Counted from the first letter of the stretch, positions 7,932 through 16,124 are shown. The stretch: 64,000 nucleotides of DNA from Chitinophaga arvensicola (GCF_900110835.1 NZ_FOJG01000002.1:496001-560000); one strand, 5' to 3'. A program made the numbers and translations. The notes: generated by a model from the sequence alone, not told the origin.

Positions 7932-8079
7932 ATTCGCGTTGTCAAACAACTATCGAATACAATAACAGCCTGGTTGCCGCCCTGGAAAGATATTAAGTTC
8001 TGGGGCTTGGCATCGGGTTGCAAGTACCCGAAACCTTCGGCGCCACGGCTACGATGTTGTTTGACAGTGACCAAGCCCC
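7932..8079. other. Structured intergenic region, origin or packaging signal candidate
   Basis: The 271-base gap 7925-8195 is dense in inverted repeats. ATTCG/CGAAT (7932-7936, 7954-7958) encloses the stem GTTGT-CAA-ACAAC (7938-7950). TGTCAAACAAC (7940-7950) also pairs with GTTGTTTGACA (8056-8066). GGGGCTTGG (8002-8010) pairs with CCAAGCCCC (8071-8079). Inside are TCGGGT/ACCCGA (8013-8018, 8026-8031) and CCGAA/TTCGG (8028-8032, 8036-8040). The long-range pairs interleave. Such folding is typical of ssDNA phage origins and packaging signals. Confidence 0.6.
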
Positions 8080-8109
8080 TTTTGTTATGATCAACCCTAA
8101 ACGATTCGG

Positions 8110-8130
8110 GGTTAACTAGACGGTTAACTA
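8110..8130. repeat. Two 9-bp direct repeats (iteron-like)
   Basis: GGTTAACTA occurs at 8110-8118 and 8122-8130, a 12-base period. Each contains the palindrome GTTAAC. They lie before the last phage gene and may bind Rep or the small HTH protein. Confidence 0.5.
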
Positions 8131-8195
8131 AATGGATACCGGGAATTGTTTTTACTCTACCCGTTTTTTTTTCACCTCTAAACAAGATTACTATA

Positions 8196-8501
8196 ATGGA
8201 AAATTTGGAGAGAGAAATGTTTGCAGATAAGCTAAGGGTTGCAACATCAGATTATCTTATAGCATTACATAAATTGGGTGTTCCAATTCGTAATGTATCA
8301 ATAGATATGTTTGTCCCGGTGGGCGACCTGCCCGCGTTTGGCACTACTGTAAACAACATCATGTTAAATAACAGACTGTATGGCAAAGTTTCAAAGCAGA
8401 TTATTATCGATTTTACAAATAATAACCCCGTTATTTCTGGAATCATAACGGTCCATGAACAAACGCCGGATCATATACCAGACATGCCCCCGGGTTTCTA
8501 A
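8196..8501 (+). CDS. Hypothetical phage protein
   Basis: A 101-residue soluble protein of unknown function with a predicted alpha-then-beta pattern. It stands alone after the structured intergenic region and before a strong terminator, so it may have its own promoter. No motif is recognised. Position near the putative origin suggests a role in replication or control, but this is a guess. Confidence 0.55.
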   Translation: MENLEREMFADKLRVATSDYLIALHKLGVPIRNVSIDMFVPVGDLPAFGTTVNNIMLNNRLYGKVSKQIIIDFTNNNPVISGIITVHEQTPDHIPDMPPGF

Positions 8502-8533
8502 AAAATTAGTTTTCTATGTAAAATACCAAACGG

Positions 8534-8561
8534 GGTGGCGATTCGTTCGCCGCCTTTTTTT
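8534..8561 (+). terminator. Rho-independent terminator of the provirus
   Basis: GGTGGCGA (8534-8541) pairs with TCGCCGCC (8547-8554) through 8 pairs including one G-T. The loop has 5 bases and is followed directly by seven T. It ends transcription of the phage genes on the + strand. Confidence 0.85.
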
Positions 8562-8954
8562 GTGCCTGATCGGGGCAATTATTTTCCTTTCTCCAGGACA
8601 CGGACGGAGGCCCGCTACAGGCTTAAGTTCTACGAGTTTTGACCAGGTTATAACGTCTGTAAATCCGCTGTGGTGGCTGATTTCAATTTTTGACTTTTCC
8701 GGTTGCCAGAAATAGTGGGATTGATAGGGAAATTTTGGATGCTATTAATTTTTCAATATCTTAGGCCTGTTATTGATTTTTCAAATAGTTGTTCTTTGAT
8801 TTTGTTGGCAAAACGCAAGGCCGTGTATTTCTCCTAAAGGTGGGCTGCGCATTATAGTTTTCCTCCCCGGAAGCTGCCAAAAAGAACATTTTTTCTAACC
8901 AGTTGATTTTTACCGTTTGACATATAAACATCACTGCTTATAATGTGTTTGGCA
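8562..8954. other. Non-coding right end of the provirus
   Basis: AT-rich sequence between the phage terminator and attR. I see no convincing gene. A 260-base open frame (8455-8715) crosses the terminator and is considered spurious. Confidence 0.5.
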
Positions 8955-8982
8955 ATTTCCTATAATTTATATTATGTTAAAT
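8955..8982 (+). other. dif: attR: complete dif-like Xer recombination site
   Basis: Laid out as 11+6+11: ATTTCCTATAA (8955-8965), TTTATA (8966-8971) and TTATGTTAAAT (8972-8982). From memory of the E. coli dif site, the last arm is identical to its XerD-binding arm. The XerC arm keeps the terminal ATAA, and the centre differs from TGTATA at one base. This is the reconstituted chromosomal dif site used for dimer resolution by XerCD, which predicts that this locus is at the replication terminus. Confidence 0.8.
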
Positions 8983-9350
8983 GGAATATTCCTATTTAGA
9001 AGTTCATTCATTAATAATCTCCTATTACATCTACTTTTTGCAAACTGGGTTGATCGAAAGACTCCAGGGCTATTTTTGCCCATTTTATTATTGTACTGTA
9101 GATCCTGCTGCCGGACTGCTTTCAATAAAAGCGATTTAGAAAGGATAATATCATGAATCCCCTATCCAGGCCATTATTCTGAGGGTCAACAGATCGGGCT
9201 GGGAATCATTCCTACACCATGATTAATAAAATTTTCTCCATTTTTTATGGTGTATACACGAATATAAATACATTTAAAGCGTCCTACGCGGATACGGCTT
9301 TTGAATTCTCCTTAGCCACAGAGCCAGGCAAATCTCCAGACATCTTACAT
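8983..9350. other. Intergenic region right of the provirus
   Basis: AT-rich host flank without a convincing gene. It contains GAATATTCCTAT (8984-8995), a repeat of the sequence at 2185-2196, and a weak inverted repeat TACACCAT/ATGGTGTA (9213-9220, 9247-9254). Confidence 0.45.
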
Positions 9351-9400
9351 ATAGCATCAACGGCTATACGAAAATAAATTCGTATAGCCGTTGATGCTAT
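9351..9400. terminator. Rho-independent terminator, perfect 22-bp stem
   Basis: Arms 9351-9372 and 9379-9400 are perfectly complementary with a 6-base AT loop. The hairpin lies 17 bases beyond the stop of the minus-strand SDR and ends its transcript. Confidence 0.8.
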
Positions 9401-9417
9401 ATTACACCAGAGAAAAA

Positions 9418-10323
9418 TCAAGCAGGAAAATGAATCCCTGTAGCCGTTTCAGCAACATCCCAGAGCCGCCTGGCCACTACCTCGTCCAAGGCATTGGGGG
9501 CTATTTCTGCCTGCGCCGGATAGCCTCGGTAACCGCCATCCTGATCCGGGCCGTACAGTGCTCCGGCGGTAACTTCATCCGATACCGCCGCATACAGTGA
9601 TGGTAAAGCTCCCTGCCAGGGCTCCATCAGCTCACCGATACGTGCTACTGCTGCGTTGAATTCATCCGGATTCATATGCCGCGACAACGCCGTTTTGTTG
9701 GCGCCCGGCTGTGCTGCAATGGAACGTACGTCATCTCCCACAGCTACAATCCTGCGCTGCAGCTCAATAGAGAAAAGCAAATTCGCTAACTTACTCTGAC
9801 TGTATTCACGCATCGCATCATAGGACTGCTCAGATTTCAGGTTATCGAAATCGATGCTCCCCCTGAGATAAGCCATGCTGCTCAAAGTCACGATACGCGC
9901 GCCTGCTGTGGCTTTCAACAAGGGATACAGATGCCCCGTCAATGCAAAATGTCCGATAAAGTTAACCCCGAACTGCAATTCATAACCATCAGCTGTTCTT
10001 GAGGCCGGAGGAATCATAACTCCTGCATTATTGATCAACACGTGGAGTTCGGAATGTTGTTTTTTGAATGTTTCTGCAAATGCTTCCACTGCAGCAAGAC
10101 TTCCCAGGTCCAATAGTGCTGTTTCGAGGGTACCTTTGCCTTCAGACTCCGTGATCCGTACAGCTGTGTGCGCTGCGTTGTCCTGATTTCTGCAGGCCAG
10201 TACCACATGCGCTCCTGCCTTATATAAAGCCAGCGCGGTTTCAAAACCTATACCTGCGTTTGCTCCTGTAACGATCACCGTTTTTCCGGTCTGATCGGTC
10301 ATGTTATTTGTTGCTGTCCACAT
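9418..10323 (-). CDS. SDR family oxidoreductase
   Basis: A 301-residue short-chain dehydrogenase of the retinol-dehydrogenase/WWOX-like group. TGANAGIG near the N-terminus binds NAD(P), NNAGVM follows, and the active site is Ser-Ser with Y-SQSK. An alternative start at 10302 (MTDQTGKTVIVTG) would leave 294 residues and fits the family better. It is followed by a hairpin terminator. The AraC gene at 10405-11310 lies upstream on the same strand, so the two may be co-transcribed. The substrate is unknown. Confidence 0.9.
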   Translation of the reverse strand: MWTATNNMTDQTGKTVIVTGANAGIGFETALALYKAGAHVVLACRNQDNAAHTAVRITESEGKGTLETALLDLGSLAAVEAFAETFKKQHSELHVLINNAGVMIPPASRTADGYELQFGVNFIGHFALTGHLYPLLKATAGARIVTLSSMAYLRGSIDFDNLKSEQSYDAMREYSQSKLANLLFSIELQRRIVAVGDDVRSIAAQPGANKTALSRHMNPDEFNAAVARIGELMEPWQGALPSLYAAVSDEVTAGALYGPDQDGGYRGYPAQAEIAPNALDEVVARRLWDVAETATGIHFPA

Positions 10324-10404
10324 AAAATCAATTTATTTGATAGCACAAAGTTCAGGAAAGCATTGGTCCTGCTGATACTAAAATGAAAGGGAAAACTATA
10401 TAAA

Positions 10405-11310
10405 TCAATCAATATCTGATTGTCTGAACTGATTGGGGGTTGTCTTCATCTGACTTTTAAAGAAGCTGGAAAAATGGTTAGGCTCCTGAAATCCAAGACC
10501 CCAGGCGATCTCATTCACCGTCCAGTTAGTGCTTTTTAAAAGCACTTTCGCCTCTTGCAGCACACGTTCTTTTATTAATTGTGAGGTCGTTCTTGCCGTC
10601 GTCTCCTTAAGCGCCTTATTCAAATGGTTCACATGAATATTTAACTGTCGCGCAAAGGCGGAAGGCGTATTTAATTGTATCACCTGGTTACTCAATTCAA
10701 TAGGAAACTGCCGCTCCAACAGTTCTGCAAACAAAGCCGTGATCCTTTCTGCTGCATTGGATCCTGCAACGGGACTTCCAACTGCAGGACGCATTTTCTG
10801 GGCTGCATGCACCACTTCCATTACCTGGCTTCGCAACAGATCATACTTAAAGGCATACTCTCCGTGCAACTCATCAAACATCCTGGTGAACAGGGATTGG
10901 AATAATGGTACATCGTCTGCGGATAAGGGAATCACAGCCGCACCTACTGCCTGAAAGACAGGATAATCCCGAATGTTGCCGAACCGGTTAAAAAAGTCTT
11001 CTGTAAAAATACAAACAAAGCCACTTTGTTTTTCACTGATTCGTTCCCAGTGATAAGGGATCATCGGATTGGTAAATACCAGTACACTTTCCAACACTTC
11101 TATGCACTGATCTGCATAATGGATTTTGCTATGGCCTTTAACCAGGCTCATTTTAAAGAAATTCCGGCGACTGTATGTAACAGGTTTATAATCAGGTAGC
11201 TGCATATCCTCTATCCGGAAAATATTAAAGTGCCCGATTTCCGCTGATGCAGAAGTCAGATCCTGGTTGAGGATCTTATAAAAGGTCTGAAGCGCCACAA
11301 AGTCTGCCAT
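10405..11310 (-). CDS. AraC family transcriptional regulator (paralogue of 956-1861)
   Basis: From the ATG at 11310 this gives 301 residues, exactly the length of the paralogue at 956-1861. Another ATG lies at 11325. Conserved N-terminal blocks GHFNIF, YSRRNFFKMSL and PYHW match the paralogue. The C-terminus (about 205-301) has two AraC helix-turn-helix motifs with NWTVNEIAWGLGFQEPNHFS. It lies 82 bases upstream of the SDR and probably regulates it. Confidence 0.9.
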   Translation of the reverse strand: MADFVALQTFYKILNQDLTSASAEIGHFNIFRIEDMQLPDYKPVTYSRRNFFKMSLVKGHSKIHYADQCIEVLESVLVFTNPMIPYHWERISEKQSGFVCIFTEDFFNRFGNIRDYPVFQAVGAAVIPLSADDVPLFQSLFTRMFDELHGEYAFKYDLLRSQVMEVVHAAQKMRPAVGSPVAGSNAAERITALFAELLERQFPIELSNQVIQLNTPSAFARQLNIHVNHLNKALKETTARTTSQLIKERVLQEAKVLLKSTNWTVNEIAWGLGFQEPNHFSSFFKSQMKTTPNQFRQSDID

Positions 11311-11343
11311 TCCCCAAAGGTACAAAAATCAAATAATTAAAAA

Positions 11344-11367
11344 ACCGGTGGGAATCCTCCCACCGGT
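11344..11367 (-). terminator. Rho-independent terminator
   Basis: ACCGGTGGGA (11344-11353) and TCCCACCGGT (11358-11367) form a 10-bp stem with a 4-base loop. Read on the minus strand it is followed by TTTTTAATTATTT. It ends the PepSY-like gene. Confidence 0.85.
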
Positions 11368-11390
11368 CACATTCAAACGACAGACAAAAA

Positions 11391-11918
11391 TTATTTTACG
11401 GGCGTTCCATCTGTATTAAAAAAGAGCTTCTTCAATGTACTACCCTTCTTAACAGTTACCCGGAAATAGGATTTCTTTGTGGTTTCGCTGACAAGACGGG
11501 TGTACTTATCCGATTCTATAGTATAGCCTGGATACGCCTTCTGGATGCTGGTTACAATATTATCAGGCAAAGGCACATCCTTCACTTTTACCTGTGAAGC
11601 TATCTTCTGCCCGCTTTTATTATACAACGCGTAATAAGTATCTCCGTTCTTTTCTACACTCACAGAATAATAATCGGGATTACTGCCCGGCTTTGTAGCT
11701 CCATTGGAGGTTACCAGCCAGTCCTCCTTTGTATATTGGGCAGGTACAGAAAAATACGTGGACACACTACCATCAGGAAAGTCCCGTTCTGCGGCTCCTG
11801 TTACTTGTATGGGCACCGTTTTTTTATCTACTCTCCTTAAATTAAGATTCGCCACCTGCTGGGCAAACATGGTAAAAGACATGCCCATCAGGGCACTAAA
11901 AAACAGGATCTTCTTCAT
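11391..11918 (-). CDS. Secreted PepSY-like domain protein
   Basis: A 175-residue exported protein. Residues 1-19 are a signal peptide ending in MFAQ. The C-terminal half (about 115-175, LPDNIVTSIQKAYPGYTI onward, ending in FFNTDGTPVK) resembles the PepSY-like, beta-lactamase-inhibitor-like repeat common in Bacteroidota periplasmic proteins. It is a single gene with its own terminator. The physiological role is unknown. Confidence 0.7.
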   Translation of the reverse strand: MKKILFFSALMGMSFTMFAQQVANLNLRRVDKKTVPIQVTGAAERDFPDGSVSTYFSVPAQYTKEDWLVTSNGATKPGSNPDYYSVSVEKNGDTYYALYNKSGQKIASQVKVKDVPLPDNIVTSIQKAYPGYTIESDKYTRLVSETTKKSYFRVTVKKGSTLKKLFFNTDGTPVK

Positions 11919-12028
11919 ACATTTAGTGATTAAAAGTTAGAAAGACAGATGCTGCTGATTTGTACTATGCCAGAGAATATATCCATAACAAGCAATCAAA
12001 CGAAACAGTTTAAAAATCCCGATGTTGC

Positions 12029-13624
12029 CTAAACTGTTGCTGCTGCTGGCTGTTTCGCCTTTACATTGATGGTGGTCCGGTTAATGTAGGGCGCCATCAC
12101 AATCAACAGCATCAGGATCAGGATCAGGATGGCCACTAATTCATAATAATCCATTGCGTATTTGAGAAAAGCCTGCTTCTGAACTGCCTTGTCCAACAAT
12201 CCTGGCGCCAGTTTCGCTGCCTGATCTGCCAAAAGCCCCCGCCCCTGCAATGCCGACTGATAAGTGTGTAAACGCTCTGCCAATCCATTATCTGCCTTAG
12301 AAATCCTGTCGCTAAGCCGCATGGCGTGTGTTTTTGTATAATACAGGGAGAAATAATTAATCAACGCTGTACTCATGCCAAAAAAGGTAAACCGTATGAA
12401 CACACCTGCAGTGGAAGCCGATACGCTGATGCTTTCCGGTACTGAAGAAATAATGAAAAGCACAATAGGCGTCAGTAGCATTCCCGCCCCCCATCCCTGG
12501 ATGATCAATGGTAATATAAAGGTCGACTGATCCGCCTCCGATGTAAACAGAAAATACATGGAGCTGTGAAACACCAGCAACAGGAAGAATCCCACCAGCC
12601 AGATGAACTGCAACGGCCTCTTCTTAATCACCAGTCTCGCTGCGATGGTGGCACCAATTAAAATGCCTACCAGGTTATAGGAAAGCAACTCATAAGTATG
12701 CAATGGATCCATGCCCAATACGGTGGAGAAGAAACTGGTAGTTACATTGAACGATCCCCTGATAAGATACAGACATCCCAGGAGTAATATGCCAAACAGG
12801 AATCCCCTCGACTTAAATACATCCATATTGATAAACGGCCGCTTGCTATATACCTGTCGTACTACAAACGTGGCTCCCAGGAAAATAATGCCCGCAATAC
12901 ACCATACAATGCGCGGGTCTTCCAGCCAGTAATATTGCTGTCCGTAGATCATCACATATCCCAATAAAATAAGCATGGGAGCATACAGGAAAAAGCTGGT
13001 CCAGTCCAGCTGATAAAGTGGCATCCGCCGTACCAGGTGTACCTTGTTCATCAGCAACAGCAGCAATACTGCTCCCGGTACAAAGGCATAAATGACCATC
13101 TTATACAATACATTATATTCAAAGTCATCTACCAGCGGAGCGGTTACGAGGGAAGTGAGGGATCCCGAACACAGGATCATGCCGTAGAAAATGGCATACC
13201 CGGTTTCACGGGCATGTTCCGATTGCAACCGGCTGAACAGCAGTGTAAGACAGATACTGGTGACACCGCAGTTTAATATGCCCTGCAGAAAACGACAAAT
13301 AAAAAGTACAGAGATTTCCCTGGTATGGTAACAGAAATAAGTGACAATTACCTGTAGTACCAGGCATAACAGGAAATACTCTTTGGTAGAGATACGGCTG
13401 AAAAAACGTTTCTCCAGTGGCGTGAAAGCCACCAGGGAGGCGTAGTACACCAACATGGAAAACTGTATGTCCTGTGGCTCTGCTCCGTAAAATCCCGTGG
13501 CTGCGTTCACGTTAGCTGTCGACAATGCAAAGAGCATTACCGTTGGAAATAGCACCAGTAATATAGTGAGCCGGATTAACCATTCGGGCACCCATGAACG
13601 AAATATCTGTTTACTTTGACCCAT
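12029..13624 (-). CDS. MFS drug efflux permease (EmrB/DHA2-like)
   Basis: A 531-residue inner-membrane protein with about 12-14 hydrophobic segments and a long loop near residue 430-480, as in DHA2-type proton antiporters. It lies 2 bases after the membrane-fusion gene and next to a TolC gene, forming an EmrAB-TolC-type tripartite exporter. The arginine-rich motif of the typical MFS loop is not obvious, so the assignment rests on topology and context. Substrates are probably hydrophobic drugs or fatty-acid-like compounds. Confidence 0.8.
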   Translation of the reverse strand: MGQSKQIFRSWVPEWLIRLTILLVLFPTVMLFALSTANVNAATGFYGAEPQDIQFSMLVYYASLVAFTPLEKRFFSRISTKEYFLLCLVLQVIVTYFCYHTREISVLFICRFLQGILNCGVTSICLTLLFSRLQSEHARETGYAIFYGMILCSGSLTSLVTAPLVDDFEYNVLYKMVIYAFVPGAVLLLLLMNKVHLVRRMPLYQLDWTSFFLYAPMLILLGYVMIYGQQYYWLEDPRIVWCIAGIIFLGATFVVRQVYSKRPFINMDVFKSRGFLFGILLLGCLYLIRGSFNVTTSFFSTVLGMDPLHTYELLSYNLVGILIGATIAARLVIKKRPLQFIWLVGFFLLLVFHSSMYFLFTSEADQSTFILPLIIQGWGAGMLLTPIVLFIISSVPESISVSASTAGVFIRFTFFGMSTALINYFSLYYTKTHAMRLSDRISKADNGLAERLHTYQSALQGRGLLADQAAKLAPGLLDKAVQKQAFLKYAMDYYELVAILILILMLLIVMAPYINRTTINVKAKQPAAATV

Positions 13625-13626
13625 GA

Positions 13627-14700
13627 TTACCTTCGTTCTTTTGCAATAGATACATTCACATTCATACCGGCTGAAAGTACTTTCAGGTCGTCCGGACTAC
13701 CGTCAAGGCGTATACGGACTGGAATACGCTGGGCTATTTTTACAAAGTTTCCAGTCGCATTGTCGGGTGGCAGCAATGAAAAACGGCTACCAGTAGCGCC
13801 TGACAGGGACTCAATTTTACCAGTGAGTGTTTTTCCCGGGAAAGCGTCTACCACAATGCTGGCGGTCTCTCCTACTACCATATGACGGATCTGGGTTTCT
13901 TTAAAATTGGCGACTACCCATTTACCGGCTTCCCAGTCAACGATATAAGCCAATACCTGTCCTGCAGATACTAATTGCTTTGGTTGAATGGTGCGTCGGC
14001 CCATCTTTCCGTTGTATGGTGCGGTAATAATGGTATAGGAAACATTGAGATCGTTTTTGGTGACCACAGCCGCCCTCCGCTTGATCTCCGCCTCCAGCGC
14101 CGATTGTTGTACGCGGGCATCGTTGATCTTTGCCAGTGAAACCTGGTATGCATCCAGGGCGGTATTGTATTCTGAACGCGCCACGGCCAGTGCCGCCTCT
14201 ACCCTTTCGAGCTGCTGTTTGGTGGCAGATTCTACGTCATACAATTTCTTATAGCGATCGTATTCCTGTTCCTGGTGCGTCAGTTTCGCTTTGGCAGCGG
14301 CAATCTGCGACTGGTATACTTTAGACGACTGGGCGGTGGTAGACACATTGCTTTCGAGTATGTTCACTTCCGCTTTTGCGTTTAACAGAGAGGCTTCCGC
14401 TTCCTGTTGTTGTGCGGCATACTCACTGTTGTCAATGATAATCAACGTATCACCTTTCTTTACTTCCTGGTTTTCTTCATACCGGATCTCTTCCACGTAC
14501 CCGGTTACTTTTGCTACAACAGGATTAATATACTCGTCGATCTGCGCATCGTTTGTTTCCTCGAACTTCCATTGATGCAACAGGGTTCTGATTCCCCAGA
14601 TCGCCAGAAATACTACTACCACCGTCGCAATGATGGTGGTGATACGTGAAATAAGTCTGTCCGTTCTGTTAGTAGTGGTGTTAGTGTTCGTCTTGCTCAT
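13627..14700 (-). CDS. HlyD/EmrA family efflux adaptor
   Basis: A 357-residue membrane-fusion protein. A Ser/Thr-rich cytoplasmic head is followed by one membrane span (about 20-42). A lipoyl-like segment comes next (IDEYINPVVAKVTGYVEEI), then a coiled-coil hairpin (about 90-200) and a beta-barrel domain (ITAPYNGKMGRRTIQPKQLV onward). It links the inner-membrane permease to the outer-membrane channel. The three genes are 2-3 bases apart and clearly form one operon. Confidence 0.9.
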   Translation of the reverse strand: MSKTNTNTTTNRTDRLISRITTIIATVVVVFLAIWGIRTLLHQWKFEETNDAQIDEYINPVVAKVTGYVEEIRYEENQEVKKGDTLIIIDNSEYAAQQQEAEASLLNAKAEVNILESNVSTTAQSSKVYQSQIAAAKAKLTHQEQEYDRYKKLYDVESATKQQLERVEAALAVARSEYNTALDAYQVSLAKINDARVQQSALEAEIKRRAAVVTKNDLNVSYTIITAPYNGKMGRRTIQPKQLVSAGQVLAYIVDWEAGKWVVANFKETQIRHMVVGETASIVVDAFPGKTLTGKIESLSGATGSRFSLLPPDNATGNFVKIAQRIPVRIRLDGSPDDLKVLSAGMNVNVSIAKERR

Positions 14701-14703
14701 ATA

Positions 14704-16038
14704 TTAAAGGTTGCCTGTTGCTTTCAATAATTGATAGTATTGTAACTGTGCGGTCACTTGTGCGGTGGTCAGATCAAAGCGGGATTGCAGTAACTGTGTT
14801 TCTGCATCCAACAGATCAGTCAGCAGGGATAGCTGATTGAAATAGGTGTTATTTACAATCCGGAAATTCTCCTTTGCCTGTGTGATGTTGTCATTTGCCA
14901 CACCAATACGGGTAATCGCTTCCGTATAGCGCAGGTAGGCCGATTTTACGTCCTGTCGTACCTGGTCTTTGGTGTCGGCATGTTCTATTTCCTGTCGTTC
15001 CAGGTTGATTCGTGCCTCCTGTTTTTTATGTTTATTCTGGTAGAAAGCCGAAATGGGCACACCTGCTTTTACGCCTACCTGTCCTAAGCCATATAAGGCA
15101 ATGGAATAGGGATAAAAGAGAATCTGCGGGTAGGTATATGCGTACTCGGCATATAGCCCAACTTTGGGCAGGACATTACTTTTAACGTCTTTCAGTTTCA
15201 GTTCACTCAGTGCGGTTTCCTTCTCTGAAATCTTAAATGCAAACGAGTGTTCATAGGCATCTGCTACATAATCTTCATAGGTACGTACCGGCAGTTGCTG
15301 TACCAGCAATGTATCCAGCGCCACCTGGTTGTTGGTACTGTCTGGCTGACCAATCATGATATTAAGGCGTTGATTAGAGATCAGGATTCCGTTTCTTATT
15401 TCGAGCAAGGTCATTTTCTGTTTGGATAACTTCAGCTCAGCTCTTAACAGGTCGCTTTTCAGCACAACACCATTGCGGTTCAGCTGACGGATCTCTTCCA
15501 GTTCCTTTTCTCTTTCGAGGATGTCCTGCAACATTACTTTTTCGTACATCCGTCCACGGTATACATCCAGGTACAGGGCTGCGGCTTTATACCGGATCTC
15601 AGTAACGGTTAGGTTCTTCTGCTCTTCCGCTAATTCAGCTTCTGTTTGTCTTACTTTGATTTCGCGGGTGGTTTTACCGCCGTTATATACATTGAGATAG
15701 GCATCTGCACCAAACTGGTAGTAGCCGTGCACAACCGGATATTGTGTGGGACTATTGAACAGGCCATCTTCATAAATGGCCAGATTCGACACGCGGGCAT
15801 ATACCCCATTTGCTTTTACTTCCGGTAAACGTTCGTCTTTCGCGGCTCTTGTCCGTTCATCCATACTCTGGATACGGAGATGCTGCATCTGCAATTGCCT
15901 GTTATAGGTATCTGCCTTTTTCCATACATCCGTTAACGTTAGGGGATTCTTATCAGGGTCCTGACTAATGGCTGTTTGCGTACAGAAAAGCGTTAGTATG
16001 ACCGCCCCTCCAAGCCACTTATTAAGTATTGTAGACAT
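14704..16038 (-). CDS. TolC family outer membrane efflux channel
   Basis: From ATG 16038 (MSTILNKWLGG) the protein has 444 residues. A signal peptide ends near TAISQ. An upstream in-frame ATG (16068) gives an unlikely polar extension. Two repeats of long alpha-helical coiled-coil segments, as in the outer membrane efflux protein family, end in a C-terminal helix rich in Gln and Leu. It is the first gene of the efflux operon, divergent from an AraC regulator. Confidence 0.88.
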   Translation of the reverse strand: MSTILNKWLGGAVILTLFCTQTAISQDPDKNPLTLTDVWKKADTYNRQLQMQHLRIQSMDERTRAAKDERLPEVKANGVYARVSNLAIYEDGLFNSPTQYPVVHGYYQFGADAYLNVYNGGKTTREIKVRQTEAELAEEQKNLTVTEIRYKAAALYLDVYRGRMYEKVMLQDILEREKELEEIRQLNRNGVVLKSDLLRAELKLSKQKMTLLEIRNGILISNQRLNIMIGQPDSTNNQVALDTLLVQQLPVRTYEDYVADAYEHSFAFKISEKETALSELKLKDVKSNVLPKVGLYAEYAYTYPQILFYPYSIALYGLGQVGVKAGVPISAFYQNKHKKQEARINLERQEIEHADTKDQVRQDVKSAYLRYTEAITRIGVANDNITQAKENFRIVNNTYFNQLSLLTDLLDAETQLLQSRFDLTTAQVTAQLQYYQLLKATGNL

Positions 16039-16090
16039 ATCTGTAGTGATGAAGATGCAAAGTTCCAACCCTATTAGTTAATTTATTTTC

Positions 16091-16111
16091 TATAAATTGC
16101 CATAAAATTGC
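16091..16111 (+). promoter_or_regulatory. Candidate AraC operator, direct repeats
   Basis: TATAAATTGC and CATAAAATTGC are adjacent near-identical direct repeats with about 11-base period in the 86-base gap between the efflux operon and its divergent AraC gene. One helical turn between direct repeats is typical of AraC-family binding. Confidence 0.4.
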
Positions 16112-16124
16112 TAGAACCGGCCAA

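Larger units (their letters stand above)
2188..8982 (+). mobile_element. Provirus, FLiP-like ssDNA phage integrated at dif
   Basis: The element is bounded by two Xer-type sites (2188-2215 and 8955-8982) that share 15 identical bases. It contains a rolling-circle replication initiator, a helix-turn-helix protein, a compact operon of structural-type genes running 4394-7924 with mostly 1- to 11-base overlaps, a structured intergenic region, one further gene and a terminator. It encodes no tyrosine or serine integrase, which fits integration by host XerCD (an IMEX strategy). It has no Zot/pI ATPase, which argues against an inovirus. A lytic transglycosylase, several one-span membrane proteins and two beta-rich proteins of about 236-238 residues suggest a membrane-containing icosahedral ssDNA phage like Flavobacterium phage FLiP. 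The FLiP link is inference from gene content. The boundaries are seen directly. Confidence 0.8.

Noticed and set aside
8455-8715. Open frame of 86 codons overlapping the last phage gene
   Set aside because: It runs straight through the strong terminator at 8534-8561 and has no recognisable product.
2188-8982. Inovirus (filamentous phage) identity of the provirus
   Set aside because: The Rep type and the 35-residue coat-like peptide would fit, but no Zot/pI ATPase or secretin is present, and a transglycosylase with two beta-rich proteins fits icosahedral membrane phages better.
2188-8982. Microvirus identity of the provirus
   Set aside because: No large capsid protein of the microvirus type and no microvirus-type replication protein were seen.
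8974-9156. Open frame of 60 codons beginning inside attR
   Set aside because: It starts in the Xer site, is AT-rich by chance and resembles no protein.
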